A stretch of DNA of 21,660 nucleotides from JANQUM01 sp047630355 (GTDB lineage: Bacteria; Bacteroidota; Bacteroidia; Cytophagales; Spirosomataceae): positions 1 to 21,660 of the forward strand of contig JBLHXN010000059.1 in the NCBI GenBank assembly GCA_047630355.1. Direction: 5' to 3'. Within the stretch, counting starts at the first letter, position 1. Every line of letters begins with the position of its first letter. The notes below the pieces were generated by a model that was given only the letters and a program-made list of their open reading frames with translations, was not told the origin of the DNA and did not search any database. The position numbers and the translations under genes were made by a program. Shown one piece after another: positions 1 to 7,238 of the stretch.

Positions 1-124
1 CCTTTTGAGACCCCAACTAAACGTTGAAACTCCTCAGGACTTCGATTTTTATATTGTCCAAAAATATCCATAAGACAAAATTACTCATAGCTTTGGTGAT
101 CAGAAAAATAAATAGGAAAGAAGT

Positions 125-1495
125 CTATTGGGTCAAACTCCTTTCCCGTGAAATCGACTCAAAAACGGTTTTCCTTTCGGGTACAAGCGTTTCCAGATAC
201 AACAAAACCGATTCTTTCGGAACGTGCCGAATGTAATCGTCAAACGCCGGGTTAAGTGGCACATTCAGCTTTTTTCGTAACCGGATATGCTCCTTATGTA
301 CGTCTTCTTGAAGGGAATAACTATTGTAATAAGCACCGCTGTTTTTTATTTTGTCTTCCAGCAAACTCAACGCTTTTGCTGGATTCCTTTTCTTTTCAAA
401 GAAAGCAATCACCGGATTCGTCAACGTGTTGAATACCCCGTGCCACTCCGTAAGCAAGCTTTCCATTTCTTTTTCCGTGAGAGCAGGAGATAACAATTCA
501 TAAATTTTCAAGGCTTCGTTTCCTGAAAAATTAAAAGTCTCCAACGACAGGAAGTAAGGTTTGATTTCCTCTACAATATCAGGTGTTAAATAACCTTCTA
601 CCTGAATGTACATATCGTCAAAAACGCCGTAGCTCATTCCATTGATGGCATCATACAAGTTCAGGATATTTTTCACTTTGTCTTTGACGGGCAATAAATT
701 TACAAAGGCGATGCAGTAATCAACAAATTCTTCGTTTTCGTAAGCATCTTCCCCGTAATCGTGACTGTATAACCCGCCTTCCTCCATTAATTCGTCAGTG
801 CGGTTGATAAATCGGGTGAGCAATTCACAGACTTCGTCGGGTTTGCTGTTCCAAACGCCCCGTACTTCGTTGAGTGCCTCCATCATGCCGGGTTCATAAT
901 AACCGAATTCGTATTGCCAGTCTTGGGCGAGGTGGTTGTTTATTTTCTTTTTTGCTTTTAATAGTGCGTCCTCGTGCAAGCTGCTCGAACCGTGCTTCAA
1001 CTCAATTTCTTTTCTAAAAGTGTTGGTTGCCAGTTTTCTGACAAGTTCCTTTAATTCTTCCGTTGAAAGGCTGTCCAGATATTTTTCAAAAATGCTGTTC
1101 GGGTTGGCAGTTTGTCTAAAGGTTTTATTGATTTTCTCAAACGGTGAATAACTGCTTTGTAACGCCAATTCTTCCGCGAGATTTGTTTCGATTGCTTCAA
1201 GCAGAACCGCCACGATATGTTTACAGATACCGCCCCACTCTGAAGCGTACGGGCAGGAGCATTTAGCATGTACATCGCTGCTTTTTTCAACTAACCGGAC
1301 GTTGTATTTATACGAACCGCTCACTCGGGCGTGGACTTCCCCGGAAGATTCGATACTGATATTCCCAACGCAGCCATCGTTAAAATAATCTTCGCCCCGG
1401 CTAAAAATCATACTGCCCGCTGCGGCACGGAGGTCATCTTCAGAAAGATTTCTCATGTAGTGTTCAAGCGTTGACCGGGATCGTAGTAGTTCCAT
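125..1495 (-). CDS. SWIM zinc-finger domain protein
   Basis: A 456-aa protein of unknown specific role. A SWIM-type zinc-binding motif lies near the N-terminus: Cys79-x-Cys81, then Cys91-x-His93, within the context CSCPYASEWGGICKH. SWIM domains are known as DNA- or protein-binding zinc modules in bacterial SNF2-associated proteins and in MULE transposases. Here no helicase or transposase domain follows. The remaining 350 residues look mostly helical, rich in Glu/Lys and Leu, without membrane segments or a signal peptide, so a cytoplasmic protein is expected. The gene follows recG on the same strand with an 81-nt gap holding a heptamer repeat, so the two could be cotranscribed. That would fit a nucleic-acid-related job, but this is only context. 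The family call is firm; the function is unknown. Confidence 0.85.
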   Translation of the reverse strand: MELLRSRSTLEHYMRNLSEDDLRAAAGSMIFSRGEDYFNDGCVGNISIESSGEVHARVSGSYKYNVRLVEKSSDVHAKCSCPYASEWGGICKHIVAVLLEAIETNLAEELALQSSYSPFEKINKTFRQTANPNSIFEKYLDSLSTEELKELVRKLATNTFRKEIELKHGSSSLHEDALLKAKKKINNHLAQDWQYEFGYYEPGMMEALNEVRGVWNSKPDEVCELLTRFINRTDELMEEGGLYSHDYGEDAYENEEFVDYCIAFVNLLPVKDKVKNILNLYDAINGMSYGVFDDMYIQVEGYLTPDIVEEIKPYFLSLETFNFSGNEALKIYELLSPALTEKEMESLLTEWHGVFNTLTNPVIAFFEKKRNPAKALSLLEDKIKNSGAYYNSYSLQEDVHKEHIRLRKKLNVPLNPAFDDYIRHVPKESVLLYLETLVPERKTVFESISRERSLTQ

Positions 1496-1550
1496 TGATT
1501 ATGCTTTGTTTTGAATAAGTTTGGGTTTTGATACGGTATTTGCGTATTCT

Positions 1551-1572
1551 CCTATCTCCTATCTCCTATCTC
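1551..1572. repeat. Three tandem copies of a 7-bp unit (CCTATCT)
   Basis: The unit CCTATCT occurs three times head to tail at 1551-1557, 1558-1564 and 1565-1571, followed by one more C. It lies immediately downstream of the recG stop codon and upstream of the SWIM gene on the minus strand, where it reads GGAGATA repeated. It is a simple-sequence repeat outside any coding frame. Unit length 7 means copy-number change would not be buffered if it lay in a gene. Confidence 0.8.
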
Positions 1573-1576
1573 AAAA

Positions 1577-3670
1577 TCAACTAATCTTACTCCAATACGT
1601 ATCGCTATCTGAGAAGTTTTCGACCTGGCGTTTGACGGGAGCGTTTTCGGGGAGGTTGAGGTCGGGGTCTTGTTCTAAAAGTTCGATTACGTCTTCGCGG
1701 GCTACGGTCAGGATACGTCCGTCTCGGGCGAGATTCGCTACTTTCAAGTCAATGATTCCGCTTTGTTGCGTTCCGGTAATGTCACCGGGACCACGGAGTT
1801 CTAAATCAACTTGGGCGATTTCGAAACCGTTATTCGTCGAAACCATCGTTTGTATTCGCTTGCGGGTATCGGCACTGAGTTTCAGGCTCGACATCAAAAC
1901 ACAATACGATTGACTTCCGCCCCGCCCCACTCTTCCGCGTAGCTGATGGAGCTGCGACAAGCCAAAACGCTCAGCATTTTCAATGACCATCACGGTGGCG
2001 TTCGGTACATCTACACCCACTTCAATTACCGTGGTGGCGACCATTATTTCGGTTTCGCCGCGTTTGAAACGTTGCATTTCAAAGTCTTTATCTTTCGCCT
2101 TCATTTTACCGTGAACAATGCTCAATTGTGCTTCGGGGAACGCCCGTTCCACGCTTTCGTAACCATCCATGAGGTTTTTGTAATCCAGCTTTTCGGATTC
2201 TTCAATGAGCGGATAAACGATGTAAACCTGCCGCCCTTCGGCGATTTGGCTTCGGATAAAGCCAAAAACTTCCAGGCGATGGCTGTCGTATTTGTGTTTC
2301 GTGACAATCGGTTTTCTGCCTTTCGGTAATTCATCGATTTCTGAAATATCGAGATCACCGTAAGCAGCCATCGCAAGCGTGCGGGGAATGGGCGTGGCAG
2401 TCATGACCAAAAAGTGCGGGTGAATGCGTTTGTTTTTCTCCCAAAGCTTTGCCCGTTGAGCTACACCGAAGCGATGTTGTTCGTCAATAATACACAATCC
2501 AAGATTCCTAAATTGCACTATATCTTCAATCAACGCGTGCGTTCCGACGATGATTTTAATGTCGCCGTTTAACAGCCCTTCGTGAATAAGCATCCGTTCC
2601 TTTTTCTTCGTCGAACCCGTCAGTTTTGCAATACCGATTCCCATCAGATCGGCGTATTTTTTCAGTCCGTCGTAATGTTGAATGGCGAGGATTTCCGTCG
2701 GTGCCATCATACACGCCTGAGCATCGCCGTCAATTGCGACGAGCATGCAAATAAAACCCACGATGGTTTTTCCGCTTCCCACATCTCCCTGCAACAAGCG
2801 GTTCATTTGTCTGCCGGAACGGAAGTCCCGCACAATTTCTTTGACCACCCGAACCTGAGCGTTCGTCAGTTCAAAAGGCAAATGGTTTTCGTAGAAATCA
2901 GTTACTAATTCGGTGTTACCAAAAACCTGCCCGGGATAATCCTCCCGGCGAGTTAATTTGTTCATCACCAACCGCAATTGGTTATAAAATAATTCCTCAA
3001 ACTTTAACCGCCGGTTTGCCTGATGCAGAGCGTCAAAATTGAGCGGCAGATGAATATGATACAGAGCTTCCTGCTTAGAAATAAGTCGGTATTTCTTAAT
3101 CAGCGATGCAGGCAACGTTTCCCGGATATGCGGCAGGGCTTGTTCGATGAGCGTTTTCATCCAACCGCCAATCATCTTTCCATCAATGTACCTCCGGCGG
3201 AGTTTTTCGGTCAACGGGTAAACGGGCTGAAAATATCCCCGCTGTGAATTTTCTTGCGTCAATGGATCGATTTCGGGGTGGGAAATGGAGTATCTTCCGT
3301 TAAAAAGTGCCGGTTTCCCGTAGATAACGTAATCGGCGTTTTCTTTTAGCCTTTTCTCCATCCACGCTACGCCCTGAAACCAGACGAGTTCGATATCGCC
3401 CGTTCCATCGGTGAATTGAGCAACGAGTCTTTGCTTAAATTTTTCTCCAATTTTCTCAATGCTCCGAATCCGCCCTTTTACGTGAGCGGCGTCCATATCA
3501 GCCGTTATTTGCGAAATTAGATGAAACTGCGTACGGTCTTCGTGCCGGAAAGGATAATACTCCAGCAAATCCCCAAATGTGAAGATATTAATCTCTTTGT
3601 TGACAACTGCAGCTCTCTGAGTTCCGACGCCTCGCAGGAACTCTATTTTTTTATCGAAAAATGATGACAT
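1577..3670 (-). CDS. recG: ATP-dependent DNA helicase RecG
   Basis: RecG is a superfamily 2 double-stranded DNA translocase that regresses stalled replication forks and branch-migrates Holliday junctions. This 697-aa protein is of usual family length. The N-terminal 'wedge' OB-fold spans about residues 55-150. The helicase core follows with Walker A GDVGSGKT (295-302), the motif II box DEQH (396-399), motif III TATPIPRTL (424-432) and the C-terminal motif VI QLRGRVGRGG near residue 600. The C-terminal RecG domain with LRGPGD is present. All motifs are intact. It starts with ATG just inside a divergent intergenic region shared with the cmoA gene, and the SWIM protein gene lies downstream on the same strand. 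Confidence 0.98.
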   Translation of the reverse strand: MSSFFDKKIEFLRGVGTQRAAVVNKEINIFTFGDLLEYYPFRHEDRTQFHLISQITADMDAAHVKGRIRSIEKIGEKFKQRLVAQFTDGTGDIELVWFQGVAWMEKRLKENADYVIYGKPALFNGRYSISHPEIDPLTQENSQRGYFQPVYPLTEKLRRRYIDGKMIGGWMKTLIEQALPHIRETLPASLIKKYRLISKQEALYHIHLPLNFDALHQANRRLKFEELFYNQLRLVMNKLTRREDYPGQVFGNTELVTDFYENHLPFELTNAQVRVVKEIVRDFRSGRQMNRLLQGDVGSGKTIVGFICMLVAIDGDAQACMMAPTEILAIQHYDGLKKYADLMGIGIAKLTGSTKKKERMLIHEGLLNGDIKIIVGTHALIEDIVQFRNLGLCIIDEQHRFGVAQRAKLWEKNKRIHPHFLVMTATPIPRTLAMAAYGDLDISEIDELPKGRKPIVTKHKYDSHRLEVFGFIRSQIAEGRQVYIVYPLIEESEKLDYKNLMDGYESVERAFPEAQLSIVHGKMKAKDKDFEMQRFKRGETEIMVATTVIEVGVDVPNATVMVIENAERFGLSQLHQLRGRVGRGGSQSYCVLMSSLKLSADTRKRIQTMVSTNNGFEIAQVDLELRGPGDITGTQQSGIIDLKVANLARDGRILTVAREDVIELLEQDPDLNLPENAPVKRQVENFSDSDTYWSKIS

Positions 3671-3714
3671 CTGACAAAATTAACCAACAATGGAGAAAAA
3701 ACTAGTTCAGTTCC

Positions 3715-3722
3715 TATATTTG
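3715..3722 (+). promoter_or_regulatory. Candidate Bacteroidota -7 box upstream of cmoA
   Basis: TATATTTG matches the Bacteroidota -7 consensus TAnnTTTG exactly and ends 32 nt before the cmoA start codon. The -33 region about 20 nt upstream reads TGG rather than TTG, so that half is weak. The consensus is established for Bacteroides and Flavobacterium; use here is inferred. Confidence 0.45.
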
Positions 3723-3754
3723 TAAGATTTGCCCCTAAACTAAAAACCTAACTT

Positions 3755-4486
3755 ATGCCCAAATCTACGCAAGATAAAGTATTTGATGAACCTCAAAAAG
3801 CAGCTGATTTTAAATTCGGTGAAAAAGTAGTTTCTGTCTTCGATGATATGGTTACCCGGTCGGTGCCGTTCTACTTAGAAATGCAACGCATGATGACCGA
3901 AGTTGCCGCCGATTACGCAGTACCGGGAACGAATGTCTATGACTTGGGCTGCTCTACGGGCACTACGCTTATCAATTTAGATAAAGTGCTGCCGCAAGAC
4001 GTAAAATTTATTGGCATTGATGACAGTAAAGAGATGCTCAAAAAGTGCGACGATAATTTCAAATCAGAAGGTTTGACCCGTGCGTACGAACTTATCGAAA
4101 CCGACATGAATAAAGGCATCAAACTTGAGAATGCCTCGGTGGTGGTAGTTTGCCTTACGCTGCAATTCATTCGCCCACTTTACCGGGAGAAGATTCTAAA
4201 ACAGATTTACGAGAACATGAATGAAAACGGCTGCCTCATTCTGATCGAAAAAGTGCTGGGCGAAGATTCGATGTTCAACCGTCAGTTTATCAAATATTAC
4301 TACGATTTTAAACGCCGGAACAGTTACAGCGAAATGGAGATTTCGCAAAAGCGGGAAGCTCTCGAAAACGTATTAATTCCTTACAAATTTATGGAAAACC
4401 GCGAGCTACTGCAAAAAACGGGCTTCCGTTACATCGAAACGTTTTTCAAATGGTATAACTTCTGCGGCCTCGTGGCTGTAAAGTAA
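3755..4486 (+). CDS. cmoA: Carboxy-S-adenosyl-L-methionine synthase CmoA
   Basis: CmoA converts SAM and prephenate into carboxy-SAM, which CmoB uses to make 5-oxyacetyl-uridine at tRNA position 34. The 243-aa protein matches E. coli CmoA (247 aa) along its length as I recall it. Shared blocks are the N-terminal F-D-E/G-x-V-x-x-V-F-x-D-M-x-x-R-S-V-P, SAM motif I VYDLGCSTGT (61-70), the LTLQF strand (134-138), and DFKRRNSYSEMEISQKR ending at Arg200. That arginine aligns with E. coli Arg199, which contacts the carboxylate of carboxy-SAM. The specificity residue is therefore kept, which argues against an ordinary SAM methyltransferase. No cmoB lies in the window. The next gene, 36 nt downstream on the same strand, is a membrane methyltransferase-like protein and may be cotranscribed. 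Confidence 0.88.
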   Translation: MPKSTQDKVFDEPQKAADFKFGEKVVSVFDDMVTRSVPFYLEMQRMMTEVAADYAVPGTNVYDLGCSTGTTLINLDKVLPQDVKFIGIDDSKEMLKKCDDNFKSEGLTRAYELIETDMNKGIKLENASVVVVCLTLQFIRPLYREKILKQIYENMNENGCLILIEKVLGEDSMFNRQFIKYYYDFKRRNSYSEMEISQKREALENVLIPYKFMENRELLQKTGFRYIETFFKWYNFCGLVAVK

Positions 4487-4522
4487 AATCTCTCCTTTCA
4501 CTCTATTTACCAGACACTACAA

Positions 4523-5230
4523 ATGGTCAAAATTGGCAATATTCTCTACCACAACCGTAACTGGCTGTTCCCCATCTTTTATATCTTTTTATTCATCCCC
4601 TCACCGCAAGTTTTCGATCACCCTACCACCGCAATTATTATCGGAATAGTTGTTGCTCTTGTTGGGCAAATCATCCGCGTAGCTACTATTGGCTTGGTTT
4701 ATATTATTCGTGGGGGAAAAAACCGCCGCGTTTACGCCGAAGATTTAATAACAACGGGCATTTTTGCCCATTGTCGGAATCCGCTTTACGTAGGAAACAT
4801 ACTAATTTTAATAGGTTTGGGAATTGCCTCGAACTCGTTGCTTTTCATGGCGATTATCACGCCGCTTTTCCTGTTCATTTATCAGGCAATTGTTAGGGCA
4901 GAAGAGAACTTTTTGAGTAATAAATTCGGAACAGGGTTTGATGCTTATTGCAAAGACGTAAACCGCTGGATACCATCTTTACAAGGTCTCGGCGATACAT
5001 TAAACAGTATGAAGTTTAAATGGAATCGGGTTATTATTCGTGAATACAACGCCACGTTTATTTGGATGCTTGGGGCAACTTTAGTAGTCGCGATGCACTT
5101 TTACCGGAATCCGGTGTTGTACGATTTTGAAGGGAATAAGTTGATTTTCATTAGCGTAATAATCGCATTGGCGACAATGTACCTTACGGCTCGTTATTTG
5201 AAAAAATCAGGGACTATCACAAGCGACTAA
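4523..5230 (+). CDS. Isoprenylcysteine methyltransferase-like membrane protein
   Basis: A 235-aa integral membrane protein with about six hydrophobic segments. The ICMT/PEMT-type signature is clear: CRNPLYVGNILILIGLG (about residues 89-105), which corresponds to the conserved RHPxYxG segment that binds SAM. It is followed by EENFLSNKFGTGFDAYCKDVNRWIPS (its E, F/Y, Y, V and R-x-I-P positions are the usual pattern). Bacterial members are annotated as isoprenylcysteine carboxyl methyltransferase family proteins, but their substrates, often lipids, are mostly unknown. Two extra C-terminal membrane segments (about 175-192 and 205-225) extend beyond the core domain. The gene follows cmoA by 36 nt and its 3' end overlaps the convergent small gene by 14 bp. 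The family call is solid; the substrate is unknown. Confidence 0.85.
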   Translation: MVKIGNILYHNRNWLFPIFYIFLFIPSPQVFDHPTTAIIIGIVVALVGQIIRVATIGLVYIIRGGKNRRVYAEDLITTGIFAHCRNPLYVGNILILIGLGIASNSLLFMAIITPLFLFIYQAIVRAEENFLSNKFGTGFDAYCKDVNRWIPSLQGLGDTLNSMKFKWNRVIIREYNATFIWMLGATLVVAMHFYRNPVLYDFEGNKLIFISVIIALATMYLTARYLKKSGTITSD

Positions 5231-5429
5231 TTTGCGGCATTTCGTCTCCGCAAGGTTCACCCACCGTTCTGCCGCACGCCCCGCAAACGGCTCCTTCTTT
5301 TTGGAGCATTGGGTTGTTGCTCGCACAGGTTCCTTTAAACTCGCCGCCCTTCACGAACAGAATTCGTAGGCAAAACAAGAATAATGCAAATAGAATAACT
5401 CCGGTGGTGACCAATAGTAATTTTATCAT
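5217..5429 (-). CDS. Small Cys-rich single-pass membrane protein
   Basis: A 70-aa protein with one N-terminal membrane segment (about residues 3-27) and a short Cys-rich tail: one Cys in GTCASNNP, then CGACG and PCGDE. Such short proteins, often labelled 'membrane or secreted protein', recur in Bacteroidota as I recall them. The clustered cysteines suggest metal binding or disulfides on the side the tail faces, which is inference. It is transcribed against the ICMT-like gene, and the last 14 bp of the two coding regions overlap, so both stops are fixed by shared sequence. The start ATG is the only sensible one, because it leads directly into the membrane segment. Confidence 0.75.
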   Translation of the reverse strand: MIKLLLVTTGVILFALFLFCLRILFVKGGEFKGTCASNNPMLQKEGAVCGACGRTVGEPCGDEMPQISRL

Positions 5430-5547
5430 AGGCTTTTTGAAAATTATTCCAAATATTATTTTGCAATATTTGGAGAAATAGTTTAAATTTAAAAGTAATT
5501 TCCTAAATTAACAATCTTTCTCAACCTAAAAATAAAACTACGCAAAC

Positions 5548-5979
5548 ATGGCAAAAGTTCGGGACATCCTCGCTCAAAAGAAAATCCAGCACATTATCAG
5601 TGTACAACCCACCACCACCGTTATTGAAGCGTTGGGAATTATGTCAGAAAAGAATATCGGAGCAGTCGTCGTGATGGAAAACGATAAACTCATCGGGATA
5701 TTTTCAGAACGTGATTACGCCCGAAAAGGAATTGTGCAAGGTAGAAAAGCCAAAAGCACCTCCATGTCTGAAGTAATGACTCCGAAGGTTTTTACCGCTG
5801 AACCAGACATGACCGTTCGGGATTGTATGCAATTAATGAGCGACAATCATTTTCGTCATTTACCCGTAATGGAAAATGATAAAGTTGTGGGAGTTTTAAG
5901 CATAGGCGATATTGTGAATAACCTCATCACCGAGCAACGCCAGCACATTACTTTTCTAGAAAGTTATATTTCGAGTTGA
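5548..5979 (+). CDS. Two-CBS-domain protein
   Basis: A 143-aa stand-alone pair of CBS domains (about residues 8-62 and 74-132) with no fused enzyme or transporter. CBS pairs (Bateman modules) bind adenosyl ligands such as AMP, ATP or SAM. Recognisable pieces are the GIFSERDYARKG end of the first domain and the HLPVMENDKVVGVLSIGDIV end of the second, both typical of this short family of IMP-dehydrogenase-CBS-like proteins. No signal peptide or membrane segment is present, so it is cytoplasmic. It appears monocistronic, with an imperfect hairpin and T-rich stretch after the stop. The regulated partner cannot be told from the neighbours. Confidence 0.93.
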   Translation: MAKVRDILAQKKIQHIISVQPTTTVIEALGIMSEKNIGAVVVMENDKLIGIFSERDYARKGIVQGRKAKSTSMSEVMTPKVFTAEPDMTVRDCMQLMSDNHFRHLPVMENDKVVGVLSIGDIVNNLITEQRQHITFLESYISS

Positions 5980-6008
5980 ACTACTAAAACGAACTTTTTA
6001 AAGTGCAG

Positions 6009-6046
6009 AAAGCCTCTGCGTTCGCAGCGAAGGAGCTTTTATTTTG
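6009..6046 (+). terminator. Imperfect hairpin with T-rich tail after the CBS gene
   Basis: A core stem CTGCG/CGCAG (6016-6020 with 6023-6027) sits inside outer arms AAAGC (6009-6013) and GCTTT (6035-6039) with internal mismatches, followed by TTTTATTTTG. The stem is imperfect, so this is a moderate terminator candidate for the CBS-domain gene. Confidence 0.4.
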
Positions 6047-6070
6047 ACCGTTAAATAAGTTTCGTGTAAA

Positions 6071-6801
6071 ATGCGTGAAAACCCAGCACTCAAATCCGCT
6101 ACATGTGTGAACAAATTCACGAATGTAGCCGTGAAAGTTTTCTCTACAGTTTTAATTTTATCGTCTACCTTGAACGTTTCTGTAGTTGCTCAAAACCGAA
6201 AGGGGCAAATTGAAATCAATACTCTTTTGAACCCGTGGGCACTTTTTCTTTCAAAAAGTTACTGTATACAATACGAGTAATTTCTTTCCCCGCAATACTC
6301 AGTAACCGCCACGGCGGGTTATCAAGGAACTGATCTCGGACAATCATACTTTTCAAATTCTACGTCGAAAGGGTATCGGGGCGATATTGGCTTTAGGAGA
6401 TACCACAAAGGCGAAACGCAACGAATTTCCAGGACGTTCGTCGGAACAAATTTCACAGTTGAAAAGAGTACATCCGTTTACGGGAACGTGGAAATGTGGA
6501 AGTCCCAATGGACTCATTAAGTGCTTCAGGTTTCAGTTTTAAACCTGAACTTGTTGCCGGATTTAAAGTGATTATTCTAAAGTGGATTATTCTCACTCCT
6601 GCCGTTAGTTTACGTTATTATTTCAGCACCATAAACCGGAAAAGTTTGACGTACAACCCGAAATACTGGGCGTACGACGACTGGGACAATGGATCACAAG
6701 CATGGTACGACAACCGCCGCACCGATGTAGATGTGTTTGACTACCGCAAAGGACTTGCTCCCATAATTTACCTAAACCTTGGAGCGATGGTAAAAATCTA
6801 A
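6071..6801 (+). pseudogene. Decayed DUF3575-like outer-membrane beta-barrel protein
   Basis: Read across two frames, this stretch encodes one protein of about 240 aa. It begins at the ATG at 6071 with a signal-like hydrophobic segment ending VSVVAQ, then QIEINTLLNPWALF, a block resembling the start of DUF3575-type barrels. An in-frame TAA at 6278-6280 interrupts it. The same frame continues at once with beta-barrel-like sequence (alternating Tyr/Phe/Gly strands, e.g. SKGYRGDIGFRRYHKGE) to about 6490. There the frame shifts: adding one A to the AAA at 6492-6494 joins NVE to VEVPMDSLSASGF and the rest of the barrel, ending YLNLGAMVKI at 6801. One nonsense substitution and one single-base deletion thus explain everything. 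Both 'ORFs' seen separately (6071-6280 and 6496-6801) are pieces of this gene. The family assignment is moderate; the decay is well supported. Confidence 0.7.
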
Positions 6802-7138
6802 AACCTGTATTATTAGCTACCAGTTTATTTCCAACGTTTTTCGGCAAAAAAGGTCTACCATAAAAGACAACCGAAACCATCAACCTTTCGGATCAAGTGA
6901 CTTGTCCAAACGCACTTTGTTCATCTTGTTCCAGTTGGGAAATAATTAAACCGGAAAATGACACATGAGAACTCGAACTTTGCTGCGGTGTTCAAAGTCG
7001 TTATTATCGCTAAAATTACAATTGAGAAAAGTCGCTATTTAGTACCAAATGGTTACAGAATCAAACATAATTTTAACTCTACGGAGTACTTACAATTAGT
7101 TCGCAGAGTGTTCGTGGAATAATTTTAAACAGTTTGGC
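6802..7138. other. Gene-poor stretch between the decayed barrel gene and the ilv promoter
   Basis: I see no convincing gene here. One 54-codon frame on the plus strand (6958-7122, ATG to TAA) is open, but it has no recognisable motif, ribosome-binding site or family resemblance. It may be chance or a remnant of degraded coding DNA continuing from the pseudogene before it. No repeat or RNA structure stood out. Confidence 0.4.
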
Positions 7139-7169
7139 TTGGATAATTCATTGAATTCACGTTGATTTG
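7139..7169 (+). promoter_or_regulatory. Candidate ilv operon promoter
   Basis: TTG at 7139-7141 is followed after exactly 20 nt by TTGATTTG (7162-7169), one mismatch from the Bacteroidota -7 box TAnnTTTG. Predicted transcription would begin near 7175, about 65 nt before the ilvD start and just before the palindrome at 7186-7205. This was found by eye. Confidence 0.4.
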
Positions 7170-7185
7170 GAGTGTAGATGCCTGT

Positions 7186-7205
7186 TTTAGCGAATTTTCG
7201 CTAAA
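7186..7205. promoter_or_regulatory. Perfect 9-bp inverted repeat in the ilvD leader (candidate operator)
   Basis: TTTAGCGAA (7186-7194) and TTCGCTAAA (7197-7205) are perfect reverse complements separated by TT. The centre lies about 43 bp before the ilvD start and about 20 bp after the predicted transcription start. The dyad and its place suggest a repressor site. A hairpin with a 2-nt loop is less likely, and no U-run follows directly, so it is not a good terminator. Confidence 0.5.
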
Positions 7206-7238
7206 TAGTCTAAAATAAACTCTCTAGAATCCAACTCC

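Noticed and set aside
24..236. Open frame of 70 codons at the window start
   Set aside because: It overlaps the end of the SWIM gene on the other strand and has no motif or signal; a shadow frame.
1521..1913. 130-codon plus-strand frame
   Set aside because: Lies antisense to the recG 3' end; composition is that of a reverse-complement shadow.
6958..7122. 54-codon frame before ilvD
   Set aside because: No motif, no ribosome-binding site and no recognisable family; kept only as a note in the gene-poor stretch.
7186..7205. Attenuator or riboswitch before ilvD
   Set aside because: The leader is short, with no Leu/Val/Ile-rich leader peptide, no U-run after the hairpin and no known riboswitch core.
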